Notes: generated by a model not told the origin, from the letters alone. A DNA stretch of 64,000 bases from Paraburkholderia translucens (GCF_020881035.1 NZ_JAJITC010000018.1:1-64000), one strand, 5' to 3'. Shown: positions 27,073-35,732, counted from the first letter of the stretch. A program made the numbers and translations.

Positions 27073-28098
27073 ATGACCCAAGCCCACCAGATCACCGTTA
27101 ATTTCGCTGATGGTGTCAGCCATACCTTTGCCGCTGAATCCGGTGAAAACATTCTCGATGCTGCTATCAGGGCCGAAGTGCCTGTGCTGTATCAATGCCG
27201 GGCCGGTGCCTGCGCTTCCTGTACGTGCAAGCTCGCAAAAGGCGAGGCCGTGAACATTCCCGGTGCGAGTTCGACGTTGCTGGCTTCGGAGTTCGCGGAA
27301 GGCAATCGTCTGCTGTGCGTTACCAAGGCCGAATCCGATTGCACGTTCAATGTCGCATACGGTAGCGAAGTGGGATCGAGCGTTGCACAAGAGGTCAGCG
27401 TCTTTATCGACTCCATCGAGCGCATTGGTTCGAACGTCATGCGGCTGACGGTGGAACTAGCCGAAGGCAATTGGCTTGAATTCCGCCCCGGTCAATTCAT
27501 GCAGATCGCGGTGCCGGGCGTGGGCGTTCTTCGTTCGTACTCGCCGTCATCTACGTCGCTGACGCTGCCGAAGATGGAATTCCTGGTCCGTCTGCTGCCT
27601 GACGGCGCGATGTCCACGTTCCTCGAAAATCAGGCACAGGTTGACCAAGTGCTGAAGCTGAAGGGTCCGTACGGCGCATTCTTTCTTCGCGAAGAACACA
27701 AGCGTAGCCCGCACATCTTCGTTGCTGGCGGTACGGGACTGGCCCCCATCCTGTCCATGATCGATAGTCTCCGGCAGGCAGGGGGTAGAAAGCCGCCGAT
27801 GCTGCTCAGTTTCGGCTGTGCGGTTCCGGAAGCTCTTTTCGCTCTGGAGGACATCGAGTTGCGGCAGCATTGGTTGCCCACGCTGAAGACCCGCATCTGC
27901 GTTGATCGCAACGCCACCGAAGACCTGCATCAAGGTTCACCGGTCTCGGCACTCAGGGAAGGGGACGTCACGGACCCCAACACAGTCGCCTACCTGTGCG
28001 GCCCCCAGCCAATGATCGACACAGCAACTACGCGATTGATCGAGCTGGGAGTGAAACCGGAATTGATTTTCGCAGAGCAGTTTGTTGCGTCGAACTGA
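27073..28098 (+). CDS. ferredoxin-NAD(P)H reductase component of the oxygenase (BenC/OxoR type)
   Basis: A 341-residue electron-transfer chain: N-terminal plant-type [2Fe-2S] domain with C42, C47, C50 and C82 (CRAGACASC, then C); FAD domain with R-S-Y-S (GVLRSYSPSS); NAD-binding domain with VAGGTGLAPILSM and the C-terminal YLCGPQPMID. This is the same architecture as benzoate dioxygenase reductase and OxoR, so the oxygenase system appears to be two-component: reductase plus homotrimeric oxygenase. 10 bp before the M20-like gene. Confidence 0.92.
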   Translation: MTQAHQITVNFADGVSHTFAAESGENILDAAIRAEVPVLYQCRAGACASCTCKLAKGEAVNIPGASSTLLASEFAEGNRLLCVTKAESDCTFNVAYGSEVGSSVAQEVSVFIDSIERIGSNVMRLTVELAEGNWLEFRPGQFMQIAVPGVGVLRSYSPSSTSLTLPKMEFLVRLLPDGAMSTFLENQAQVDQVLKLKGPYGAFFLREEHKRSPHIFVAGGTGLAPILSMIDSLRQAGGRKPPMLLSFGCAVPEALFALEDIELRQHWLPTLKTRICVDRNATEDLHQGSPVSALREGDVTDPNTVAYLCGPQPMIDTATTRLIELGVKPELIFAEQFVASN

Positions 28099-28108
28099 AG
28101 GAGCGGAC

Positions 28109-29437
28109 ATGGAATTCAATCCTACGAAACAGGTGCCGTTTTCGGCCCAGCAGAACGAATGGTATGAAAAAGCGAAAGCCAATCTGAACCCGAAACGTCT
28201 GCAACAACTGCTGTTCGAACTGACGAACATCCATAGCCCTACAGGGGCGACGCGCGATGCTGCGGATTACATGCAGCAGCACATGAGAATAATCGGCCTG
28301 GAAACGAGGACCCACGATCTGTCTCCGATCAGTCGGTCGGTGATGGGGGAATATCGTGGTTCGGGTGACGGGGCATCGTTGCTGCTCTATGCACCGCTCG
28401 ACACGCACCTGGATCGCACCAAAGAGGAAGAGATTCTTTCGGGCGAGGGGCAGGAGGCGGATGTGCAGCCCTACGCACAGCAAGTCGATGACTGGGTATT
28501 TGGCCTCGGGGCTTCGAATCCCAAGGGCATGATTGCTACGCATACCGAGGTGTGCACGGCGCTGATCGAAGCAGGTATCCCGTTGAAGGGCAATCTCCTG
28601 CTGGGTATGGCCGACGGCGGCATGCCCGTCGATATCAAAGAGCGCCATTCGGGTATGTCCAATGGCGTGCTGGGATTGCTGAATCGTGGCATGTATCCCG
28701 ATTTCGCAATCATCATGAAGCCGTGGAATTGGGTCTACCACGAAGAGCCTGGTATGGCCTGGTTCAAGATTCGCGTGCGCGGCACCATGGGCTACGCAGG
28801 TATTCCACATGATGTTCCGGGCTTCCGCTCGTCCGTGGTTCCCGCAGCTACGGTGATTCAGGAATTGCAGGCCTGGCTCCCCGAGTACACGAAGCGCAAT
28901 ACATCGGGCGTTGTCGCCCCCCATGGCTGGATTGCAGGGGTTCGCGGCGGCCAGATGGAAAGGCCCGCATTCCCTTCGGCTGTAACCGATATCTTTTTTG
29001 ACGTACGCGTGAATCCTCGAGTTAGCCCCGCTGACGTCAAGGCGCAGTTCGCAGCGTTCATTGCCGATCTGAAAGCTCGTCAGCCCGAAATCGAACTCGA
29101 TTGGGAAATGTACGGCTCGGTCCCAGGCGGCACAACTGATCCGGACAACTGGATCATTCAGTCGGCTAAGCGCGGTTGGGAGCATATCGAGGGTCGTCCG
29201 CACGGTACGCCTGATTATCTGGCTGGTCAGACCGATGGCGCAGCCCTTCGCCGCTACGGCGTGCCGACTGCGCGTATCGGTTGGCCGTGGCCTGCTACTG
29301 GCGCTCCGATGCCGGTCGCTGAAGGATTGGGTGGTATGGGTGCCACCTATGTGCCCGATCTCATGCCCTGCGCTGAAAAGATTCTGTACGCCGTGATCGA
29401 TACGCTTACGCGTGATCGAAGTGAGCTTGGTCTGTAA
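28109..29437 (+). CDS. M20-family-like protein with altered metal site
   Basis: A 442-residue protein with the M20 peptidase/deacylase fold: N-terminal LLFELTNIHSPTGATRDAAD, the domain swap region, and C-terminal PDYLAGQTDGAALRRYGVPT. Canonical M20 enzymes have H-x-D, a bridging Asp in G-x-x-D-x-K-G, and Glu-Glu. Here H100-L-D102 is present, but the bridging Asp is Asn137 (GASNPKGM), the Glu-Glu is replaced by MADGGMP (167-173), and the usual His of the lid domain is Tyr229 (TMGYAGIP). It may use one metal, another chemistry, or act non-catalytically. GGAGCG precedes the ATG at 28109. Position in the operon suggests a role in ring-opening or deacylation. Confidence 0.72.
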   Translation: MEFNPTKQVPFSAQQNEWYEKAKANLNPKRLQQLLFELTNIHSPTGATRDAADYMQQHMRIIGLETRTHDLSPISRSVMGEYRGSGDGASLLLYAPLDTHLDRTKEEEILSGEGQEADVQPYAQQVDDWVFGLGASNPKGMIATHTEVCTALIEAGIPLKGNLLLGMADGGMPVDIKERHSGMSNGVLGLLNRGMYPDFAIIMKPWNWVYHEEPGMAWFKIRVRGTMGYAGIPHDVPGFRSSVVPAATVIQELQAWLPEYTKRNTSGVVAPHGWIAGVRGGQMERPAFPSAVTDIFFDVRVNPRVSPADVKAQFAAFIADLKARQPEIELDWEMYGSVPGGTTDPDNWIIQSAKRGWEHIEGRPHGTPDYLAGQTDGAALRRYGVPTARIGWPWPATGAPMPVAEGLGGMGATYVPDLMPCAEKILYAVIDTLTRDRSELGL

Positions 29438-29475
29438 GTTGTGAATCCCGCTAGTTAGTAGCAAGGACACTCCCA

Positions 29476-29709
29476 ATGAAGAACGATAAGGATCAGCCAT
29501 TTGTCGATCTCACGATCACAGATGACTGGTCAGTCGATGGCATCGTAGTGATGCGCAAGGTCAAGCATTGCCTGTTTCCGAACTGGGTCGGCGGCGAGCA
29601 AAAGCGCTGTGCAAAACTGAACGGCGATCAGTTGTCGTTGACCACCCACAAGCTGGAAGCAGGTACGTCGGAAGCTCGCGTTGCGCGTCTAACGTTCAAA
29701 CGCGTTTAA
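29476..29709 (+). CDS. lipocalin-like domain protein, short
   Basis: 77 residues ending VKHCLFPNWVGGEQKRCAKL, NGDQLSLTTHKLEAGTSEAR, which look like the C-terminal strands of the small lipocalin-like proteins (usually about 130-150 aa) found beside aromatic oxygenase genes. The first half of the domain is missing, so this may be a 5'-truncated copy with a new start, or a short natural variant. It directly precedes the mhpB remnant, in an area with other deletions. Confidence 0.5.
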   Translation: MKNDKDQPFVDLTITDDWSVDGIVVMRKVKHCLFPNWVGGEQKRCAKLNGDQLSLTTHKLEAGTSEARVARLTFKRV

Positions 29710-29898
29710 GGCTCAGGTATCCCAGCTATTCTTGAGTGCCTTTTCCATATGCCTTTGCATGGCTACTTCGATCCTAAGCCCGAAGTGGTTGCCGAAGTTT
29801 CCAGGGTCAATGCGGTCTCGCAGGAACGTGTTCGTGCCTTCGATCCTGAGCTGGTAGTCGTGTTTGCACCCGATCACTACAACATCCGGTGCGGGTAG
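29710..29898 (+). pseudogene. mhpB-like extradiol dioxygenase N-terminal fragment
   Basis: In frame after the lipocalin stop the sequence reads LECLFHMPLHGYFDPKP and RVRAFDPELVVVFAPDHYN, closely like the N-terminus of 2,3-dihydroxyphenylpropionate 1,2-dioxygenase (MhpB: CLSHTPLHGYFDP and AFDPELVVVFAPDHYN), class III extradiol. The original start is not visible and Ser-Thr of the SHTP motif became Phe-Met. It stops at TAG 29896-29898, where mhpE sequence begins. Only about 55 of some 310 residues survive. Confidence 0.75.
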
Positions 29899-30089
29899 AC
29901 CGCGAGACCCTTACTCTGGGTTACACAGGCGTCTATTCGTCGTTCCTGCGTGACTCGGAAGTTGCGGCTGAAAAGTACGGCTTGAACACGGTCGATATTC
30001 CGTTCGAGCTGGGCAAGCGTCGTATGGTCGGCGGTCAAAAGGACAGGATCGTTGACGTGGTTTTAGATTTGCTCAAAGCGAGAAACTAA
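29889..30089 (+). pseudogene. 4-hydroxy-2-oxovalerate aldolase (mhpE/dmpG) C-terminal fragment
   Basis: Reads VDRETLTLGYTGVYSSFLRD, then YGLNTVDIPFELGKRRMVGG, then QKDRIVDVVLDL, the C-terminal communication domain of DmpG/MhpE (usual form: RETLTLGYAGVYSSFL, then [22 protein letters not shown]). The frame begins at a GTG inside the mhpB fragment and is shifted relative to it. Everything between the 5' part of mhpB and this point (rest of mhpB, hydratase, aldehyde dehydrogenase, barrel of mhpE) has been deleted. Confidence 0.78.
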
Positions 30090-30230
30090 TAACGGTGACG
30101 CTCAGGCTTCACTTCTGAAAGCGGCTCCCTCCATAGAAGAGGGAGTCATACATCGCAGTCCCAACGGACATAGCGTAAAACGTAGTGCCGCAGCAAAAGC
30201 CGGGCGCTGATGGGTGAGGAGAAGTGGGTA

Positions 30231-31298
30231 ATGAAAATCAAACAATGTGCATTGCTTATCGGTGCGGTAGTCGCAGCGAATGCCAATGCACAATCCGTTC
30301 AGATCTACGGTCTTATCGATTCGGGTGTCATGTACACCTCGAATGTCGGTGGCAAGAAATTGCTGTCCATCGATCCGGATAGTCAGGCGCCTGATCTGTT
30401 CGGTTTCGTAGGCAGCGAAGATCTGGGCGCCGGCACCAAAGCGATCTTCAAGCTCGAAGGTCAGTTCAATATGAACAACGGTGCGATGATCAACGGTCTG
30501 TTTGGCCATACGGCCTACGTTGGTCTTCAGGACGAAAAGTGGGGTACGCTGACGGCCGGTAATCAGATCGACTTTATGTTCGATTCGCTGGTTCCAGAAC
30601 GCTGGGGTCCTGCATTCCCGATCATCAACGCGATGAATCTGCGTCAGAGTTCGTTCGAATTGAACAGTCCGCGGATTCCGGGCAACGGCTCGTTCGACTT
30701 CGACCGTCTTTTGGGCTCGGCGGTGCCGAATTCCATCAAGTACAAGAGCCCGACGTACAACGGTTTCTCCTTTGGAGGCCTGTACAGCTTCGGCGGTGTC
30801 GCGGGTAACTTCGGTTCGAACTCGGCGCAAAGCTTTGGCGTCAACTACCGCAATGGCGGCTTTTCGCTGAACGGTGCCTATACGTACATCAAGTACCCGG
30901 AACTGAACAATGGCAACGACGGCATTCGGAACTACGGTGTCGGCGCATCGTGGATGCTGGGTGCCGCTGAATTTGCTGCCCTGTACACGAATACGGCTAA
31001 TACGCAGAACGGTGCGCGTATTGGCGTGTATGAAGCGGACGTGACATACGCATTGTCCACTCCGCTGCATGCGCACTTCTCGTACCAGTACCAGAAGGGC
31101 AACCATGTGTTGAACGAGCAACACGTGAATCAGGAAACCCTCTCGGTTGTCTACCTGCTGTCGAAGCGCACGAGCCTGTTCTCGACGCTGGCATTCCAGC
31201 AGTCGTCCGGTGGACCCGCATGGATTCTGATGGCTGCGGGTCCTGCGTCGGGTGGCCGCCAGGCGGCCTTCAGTCTCGGCCTTATCCACTCGTTCTGA
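30231..31298 (+). CDS. Gram-negative general porin (OmpC-like, Burkholderiales type)
   Basis: A 355-residue porin: signal peptide to about residue 20 (GAVVAANANAQS), the first strand SVQIYGLIDSGVMYTS, the GFVGSEDLGAGTKAIFKLEGQF stretch of the Burkholderiales porin family, and a C-terminal Phe (GLIHSF). GAGGAG precedes the ATG at 30231, so 30210 is not used. It sits in the catabolic island and probably takes up the polar substrate. Confidence 0.92.
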   Translation: MKIKQCALLIGAVVAANANAQSVQIYGLIDSGVMYTSNVGGKKLLSIDPDSQAPDLFGFVGSEDLGAGTKAIFKLEGQFNMNNGAMINGLFGHTAYVGLQDEKWGTLTAGNQIDFMFDSLVPERWGPAFPIINAMNLRQSSFELNSPRIPGNGSFDFDRLLGSAVPNSIKYKSPTYNGFSFGGLYSFGGVAGNFGSNSAQSFGVNYRNGGFSLNGAYTYIKYPELNNGNDGIRNYGVGASWMLGAAEFAALYTNTANTQNGARIGVYEADVTYALSTPLHAHFSYQYQKGNHVLNEQHVNQETLSVVYLLSKRTSLFSTLAFQQSSGGPAWILMAAGPASGGRQAAFSLGLIHSF

Positions 31299-31371
31299 TC
31301 TGGATCGGGAAACCCGTAATGAAAGTTCCTGGCGCACAGAGCGTCGGGAACCATTTAAAGGAGACACAGAG

Positions 31372-32493
31372 TTGAGCAACAATCAAACGATGCGAGCTGC
31401 GCGTGTTCACGACGCCTCGGGCAAGTTCAAAATCGAGACCATTCCGTATCCGAGACTCCAGCGTCCCACGGATGTGATCGTTCAGCTGAAAGCGTCGGGT
31501 GTGGTTCCGAATCTGCGCAACGTCATCAGCAACTATGCGAACGACAAGGCATATTTGACGTTGCCCGATCTTCCGGCAATCTTCGGTCTGGACGCAGCAG
31601 GCATCGTGGCGGAAGTCGGTGACGCAGTGACCGGTCTCAAGGTAGGTGATCGCGTATACATCAATCCGGGTCGCTCGTGCGGTTCGTGCCACGCATGTCG
31701 CGTTGGCGAAAGCATTTTTTGCGAAGCCTATACGTTCCAGGGCTACTTTGGCTTCGGTCCGAAGTCGAAGAAGGTCTACGAACAGTACCCGTATGGTGGG
31801 TTCAGTCAGTACGCTACGGCACCGGCAGATGGTCTGGTGAAGCTTGGCAATGAAGTTAGCTTCGAAACCGGCGCACGTTTCGGCTACCTGGGCACGGCAT
31901 ACGCGGGTCTGCGGAAAGCCGGTGTTGCTGCCTTCAAGAACGTTCTTATCATCGGCGGCACGGGTACGCTGGGTCTGGGCGCCACGCTGATCGCACGTGC
32001 CATGGGCGCAGCCAAAATCATGGTCGTTGCCCGCAACGAAGAAACGCTGGCTCGTGTAAAGGCGATCGATCCCCGGCGAATCTCCACATTCGTATCCGGT
32101 TCGGGCGACATGGCGGCATGGGCCAAGGAACAGACGCGCGGCGTTGGTGTTGACGCAGTGGTGGACGCAATCGCTCCGAGTCCGACCAACATGCAGGTGA
32201 CGAAAGACGCATTGGGTTGCCTGCGTCGTGGCGGTCGCCTGGTGGAAATCGGCGCACAGATCAATGAAGTGCCGATCAACATGCACGAAATGATGTGCTC
32301 GGCCCTGTCGGTCATCGGTTCGCTGTGGTTCACCGTTGGTGAAGGCCAGGATCTGGTGAACATGATCGAAGCAGGTACGCTCGACGTATCGGTTTTCGAA
32401 AACCACACGTACACGCTGGATCAGGCAAACGAAGCGCTGAGCGACGCAGAAAAGCGCGCTGGCGGTTTTATCAATGTGGTCATCACACAATAA
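31372..32493 (+). CDS. zinc-type alcohol dehydrogenase-like MDR protein
   Basis: 373 residues of the medium-chain dehydrogenase superfamily. Landmarks: FGLDAAGIVAEVGDAVTGLKVGDRVYINPG, structural-zinc-like cysteines in CGSCHACRVGESIFC, and the Rossmann loop IIGGTGTLGLGA. It lacks the catalytic-zinc GHE block (FGLDAAG instead), so it may have no catalytic zinc. The TTG at 31372 is taken as start because GGAGACACAGAG lies just before; an ATG at 31390 is the alternative. Follows the porin in the same orientation. Confidence 0.82.
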   Translation: MSNNQTMRAARVHDASGKFKIETIPYPRLQRPTDVIVQLKASGVVPNLRNVISNYANDKAYLTLPDLPAIFGLDAAGIVAEVGDAVTGLKVGDRVYINPGRSCGSCHACRVGESIFCEAYTFQGYFGFGPKSKKVYEQYPYGGFSQYATAPADGLVKLGNEVSFETGARFGYLGTAYAGLRKAGVAAFKNVLIIGGTGTLGLGATLIARAMGAAKIMVVARNEETLARVKAIDPRRISTFVSGSGDMAAWAKEQTRGVGVDAVVDAIAPSPTNMQVTKDALGCLRRGGRLVEIGAQINEVPINMHEMMCSALSVIGSLWFTVGEGQDLVNMIEAGTLDVSVFENHTYTLDQANEALSDAEKRAGGFINVVITQ

Positions 32494-32507
32494 CCGGGAG
32501 TAAGAAG

Positions 32508-33038
32508 ATGGTACGTCGAGTTGTTACTGGTCAAAGAGACGGGAAATCTGTGATCCTCAGTGACGCCGAAGCGCAAGGCCATGAATTCGCCGCGGTGCCG
32601 GGATTCAAGACCACGCAGGTATGGGCTACCGATCCGTCAAACGTATTGCCGCATACGGGCGGCGATCCGGTTGGGACGTCTATCTCAGTGCTGCCCGCAT
32701 TGAATGGTTCGCGCTTCATGATTGTGCAATTTCCACCCGATTCGGTGATGGCGGACCCAAGTTTCGATGGGGCCGCTGCCGGTGCTGAATATGCGGAGGC
32801 GTTACCGGGTCTCGCTGAATGCTTCGAACCCGATGGTTCGGGATTTCACATCACCGACTCGATTGACTACGATATCATCCTGGCCGGCGAATTGACGCTC
32901 GAGTTGGATGATGGTGAAACACGTGATCTTCGGGCGGGTGATATCGTGATTCAGAATGGCACAAGACACGCTTGGCGAAATCGCAGCACGCAGCCTGCGG
33001 TGATGGCTTCGATTCTTCTCGGAACCCCACGCAAGTAG
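32508..33038 (+). CDS. cupin-domain protein
   Basis: A 176-residue protein with a C-terminal cupin: GSGFHITDSIDYDIILAGELTLELDDGETRDLRAGDIVIQNGTRHAWRN holds motif 1 and motif 2 (D-G-E-T, G-x-x-x-I-Q-x-G-x-x-H). The N-terminal half resembles that of cupins paired with aromatic catabolism genes. It may bind a metal through the motif His residues, but motif 1 is short of the usual two His. 14 bp after the MDR gene. Activity unknown. Confidence 0.78.
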   Translation: MVRRVVTGQRDGKSVILSDAEAQGHEFAAVPGFKTTQVWATDPSNVLPHTGGDPVGTSISVLPALNGSRFMIVQFPPDSVMADPSFDGAAAGAEYAEALPGLAECFEPDGSGFHITDSIDYDIILAGELTLELDDGETRDLRAGDIVIQNGTRHAWRNRSTQPAVMASILLGTPRK

Positions 33039-33071
33039 GCATTAGTCAAGAATAGGACTGGGGGAATCAGA

Positions 33072-33626
33072 ATGAGCAATCTGCAATCGAACGATCATCA
33101 CGTACACAATGCGCAGCGAACGGCCAGACACGTCGAGAAGCTGGAATGGAATGATGGCCTGCTTCTCGGCCACGGTCCGATGGATGATGAGCACAGGGAA
33201 TTCGTGAACGTCGTCATGGCATTGCGCTATAGCACTGTGGAAACCGCACTGGCCGCTCTCGCGGCGGTGGAAGCACATCTGATTTCCCACTTCGATCTTG
33301 AACATGAATGGATGGACAAGACCGCATTTCCAGACGTCTATTCCAAATGCCATCGCGATCAACACGATGAGGTTCTTGCCTCAGTGTTTCAAGTACATCA
33401 GTTGGCCGCTATTGGTCAGATTGGTTTGGGGGGCGTTCATCGGCTTGCACAATCGCTGATGGACTGGTTTCCTGGGCACGCCGACTATATGGATTCGTCG
33501 CTCTCCGCGTGGATAAACGGTAAAACGCACGGCGGGCAGGCAGTAGTTTTGCGGCGCAATCTAGTGTATGAAGAGCGCATTCCTGACGGTGACCCAAAAA
33601 ACGACGTTCACGCCAAAGCCGCTTAA
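33072..33626 (+). CDS. bacteriohemerythrin
   Basis: A 184-residue four-helix hemerythrin: W26-N-D-x-x-x-x-G start, MDDEH (H41), HFDLEHEW (H73, E77 or E79), HRDQH (H94, H98) and a C-terminal HADYMD; the di-iron ligands are present in order. N- and C-terminal extensions lack a clear domain. Hemerythrins bind O2; here it may supply or buffer oxygen for the oxygenase or protect against it, which is inferred from position (34 bp after the cupin). Confidence 0.88.
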   Translation: MSNLQSNDHHVHNAQRTARHVEKLEWNDGLLLGHGPMDDEHREFVNVVMALRYSTVETALAALAAVEAHLISHFDLEHEWMDKTAFPDVYSKCHRDQHDEVLASVFQVHQLAAIGQIGLGGVHRLAQSLMDWFPGHADYMDSSLSAWINGKTHGGQAVVLRRNLVYEERIPDGDPKNDVHAKAA

Positions 33627-33659
33627 GCGTGTTGATGGACATATGGAGAGAGACATCAG

Positions 33660-33887
33660 ATGTTGATCAAAGACAAAGTTGGGCTTATCACGGGCGCCGG
33701 TTCCGGTATGGGCATGGCCGCAGCGCTGGAATTTGCGCGAGAGGGTGCCACAGTGGTTTTATCGGGGCGCACAGAAGATAAATTGCTTTCGGTTCGTGAC
33801 CTCATCGTCTCTCAACGCGCTGTGCGGAAATCTATATCGCTGATGCAGCCTCGCGAGAGGCCAACGAAGCCCTGGGTCGAGCGCCGG
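33660..33887 (+). pseudogene. second SDR, frameshifted and truncated
   Basis: Starts LIKDKVGLITGAGSGMGMAA, ALEFAREGATVVLSGRTEDK, matching the SDR at 21289 through the nucleotide-binding half. Near 33826 the frame shifts, and a second frame continues as AEIYIADAASREANEALGRA, the strand and helix that follow in SDRs. At 33888 coding stops at the junction with the integrase remnant. It lacks the catalytic Tyr/Lys and is dead. Confidence 0.8.
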
Positions 33888-34151
33888 GGTCGCCGCTTTG
33901 CGATGGCGCGCCCGTTCACCTGCCGCACACTGGAACTGCCGCGCCAGATCAGCGCGGTGTCGACTGAAGGCGAAACCTGCGAGCTGCCGGCGAATCTGGC
34001 CGATCACGCCGCGCGCTGACTGGTCCCCTTCGAGCGCTTGCGGGCAATAGCGCTCGACCGCCTCGCACGAGCCGACGCCCGCGTACCACGCGCGCAGCGT
34101 GGACAGGAAACCGGTATCGGGAAGGGAGGGTGGGGGCGGTACGTTCGGCAT
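33888..34151 (-). pseudogene. tyrosine recombinase (DUF3701-type phage integrase) N-terminal fragment
   Basis: The minus strand reads LPDTGFLSTLRAWYAGVGSC, EAVERYCPQALEGDQSARGV and IGQIRRQLAGFAFSRHRADL, the N-terminal domain (DUF3701) of phage-integrase-family proteins common on Burkholderia plasmids and islands. After residue 88 the similarity stops where the SDR fragment begins, so the catalytic domain is lost. It is the scar of the island boundary. Confidence 0.65.
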
Positions 34152-34257
34152 CGAAAGTTTATAGGCAGCGGGATGAAGGTAGCGTGACGACTGGGAGAGA
34201 CGCGTTTTGTGAAACGCTGGTTTTTACGAAAAATGTATCCCTATCGATAACAAGCGT

Positions 34258-34405
34258 TTTGAGATGGCTTGCGAGCCGGTCGACAACGCTCGCGCCCCAG
34301 CCCTGTTTCTGCCGCCTCTCGAAAATATCGCGGGCTATCTGCCAGTACAACGCTACCGGCTCGCGATTCGCGCTGGCCACGGCGCGCCGCCGCTCATATC
34401 AATTC
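34258..34405 (-). pseudogene. DUF1016 (YhcG-type PDDEXK nuclease) N-terminal fragment
   Basis: The minus strand reads YERRRAVASANREPVALYWQ, IARDIFERRQKQGWGASVVD, RLASHLK, the start of YhcG/DUF1016 proteins (usual: NRELVLLYWQIGRDIL, QQQGWGAKVIERLA). A TGA closes it upstream and similarity ends after the SHLK residues. The DNA-recognition and nuclease domains are absent. Confidence 0.7.
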
Positions 34406-34534
34406 CTTTATACAGTACATAACTAGCCGTATTTTCGGCGTCAATATTGGCTTACCACCATCTTCGCTGACGCGACGCGTTGGCCATGTGCCAGATGGCT
34501 CGGGTCCTTCCATTTCCTCGTCTCCGGAGACTCC

Positions 34535-35647
34535 ATGAGAAAAAAATACGCTCGAGCAGGGGCGCGCGCGCTGCGCCATGCGGTTGCGCTTCTGGCCACA
34601 CTTGGCACCTATGCCGCCTTGAGCCCCACCGCCCTCGCCGCAGAGCCGATGGGCGTCGCGTTCGTCTACCTCGGCAACCCCGGCGACGCAGGCTGGACCT
34701 ACGCACACGAACAGGGCGTGAAGGCCATCGAAACCAGGTTCGGCGACAAGATCAAGGTCACGCGCGTCGAAAATGTACCTGAGTCCGCCGACTCCGAGCG
34801 CGTGTTTCGCGACCTCGCGAGCAAGGGCAACAAGGTTATTGTCGGCTCGAGCTTCGGATTCCAGGATTTTGAACTGAAAACCGCGAAGGATTATCCCGAC
34901 GTGATCTTCGAGCATGCAACCGGCTTCAAGAAGGCCGCGAATTTCGCGACCTATGACGTGCGAACATACCAGAGTGCATATCTGGCCGGACTCGTCGGCG
35001 GCTACACAACGAAGACCAATACGCTCGGCTTCGTCGCCTCGGTGCCGGTGCCGGAGGTGGTGCGCAATATCAACGCCTTCACGATGGGCGCGCGCTCGGT
35101 CAATCCGAACGCGAAAGTGAAGATCATCTGGATCAACAGCTGGTTCGATCCCGGCAAGGAAAAGCAGGCAGCCGAAACACTGATCGGACAAGGTGCGGAT
35201 GTGCTGATCCAGAACACCGACTCGACGGCGACGATGCAGACGGCCGAGCAGAAGAAAGTGCACGCATTCGGTTGGGACTCGGACATGAAGAAGTTCGGCC
35301 CGAACGCGCAGCTGGGCGCATGCGTGAGCTACTGGGGCGTCTACTACTCGCACCTGATCGAACAGGTGCAATCAGGCACGTGGACCAACACGCCGACCTG
35401 GTGGGGGCTCAAGGAAAAAGCAATCGACCTCGCCGACATCAACACCGCAGCGGTGTCGCCCGCCGCGCAAAAAGCGCTGGCCCAAAAGCGCGACGAGATC
35501 ATCGCCGGCAAATTCGATCCGTTCGCCGGACCGATCAGGGATCAGAGCGGCGCGATCAAGGTGGCAGCCGGCACGTCGCTGCCGGACAGCGAGTTGCTGC
35601 GGCTAAACTGGTTCGTGCAGGGCGTCGACGGCTCGTTGCCCAGGTAA
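34535..35647 (+). CDS. BMP-family ABC transporter substrate-binding protein
   Basis: A 370-residue periplasmic/lipid-free binding protein of the basic membrane protein family. A long signal peptide ends around ALSPTALAAEPMG; there is no lipobox. Mature part: VAFVYLGNPGDAGWTYAHEQG, ENVPESADSERVFRDLASKGN, TYQSAYLAGLVGGYTTK, VIQNTDSTATMQ, and an AWGWDSDMKKFGP-like segment. BMP proteins bind nucleosides or purine-like ligands. GGAGA precedes the ATG. No permease or ATPase gene adjoins, so it is an orphan, possibly the remnant of a nucleoside importer. Confidence 0.88.
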   Translation: MRKKYARAGARALRHAVALLATLGTYAALSPTALAAEPMGVAFVYLGNPGDAGWTYAHEQGVKAIETRFGDKIKVTRVENVPESADSERVFRDLASKGNKVIVGSSFGFQDFELKTAKDYPDVIFEHATGFKKAANFATYDVRTYQSAYLAGLVGGYTTKTNTLGFVASVPVPEVVRNINAFTMGARSVNPNAKVKIIWINSWFDPGKEKQAAETLIGQGADVLIQNTDSTATMQTAEQKKVHAFGWDSDMKKFGPNAQLGACVSYWGVYYSHLIEQVQSGTWTNTPTWWGLKEKAIDLADINTAAVSPAAQKALAQKRDEIIAGKFDPFAGPIRDQSGAIKVAAGTSLPDSELLRLNWFVQGVDGSLPR

Positions 35648-35732
35648 CTTGGCTAACACTGCTAAAACGGAGGGGACACCGTTTGGGCTCCGCCGGATTG
35701 CGCATCGAAAGCATGCGCCTCGGGCAGGCCCG

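Noticed and set aside
28028..29500. 490-codon frame antisense to the M20-like gene
   Set aside because: Explained by codon bias on the other strand; residue make-up (many Arg, His, Cys) is not protein-like.
31282..32490. 402-codon frame antisense to the MDR gene
   Set aside because: Same reason: the sense strand has Rossmann and zinc-site motifs, the antisense none.
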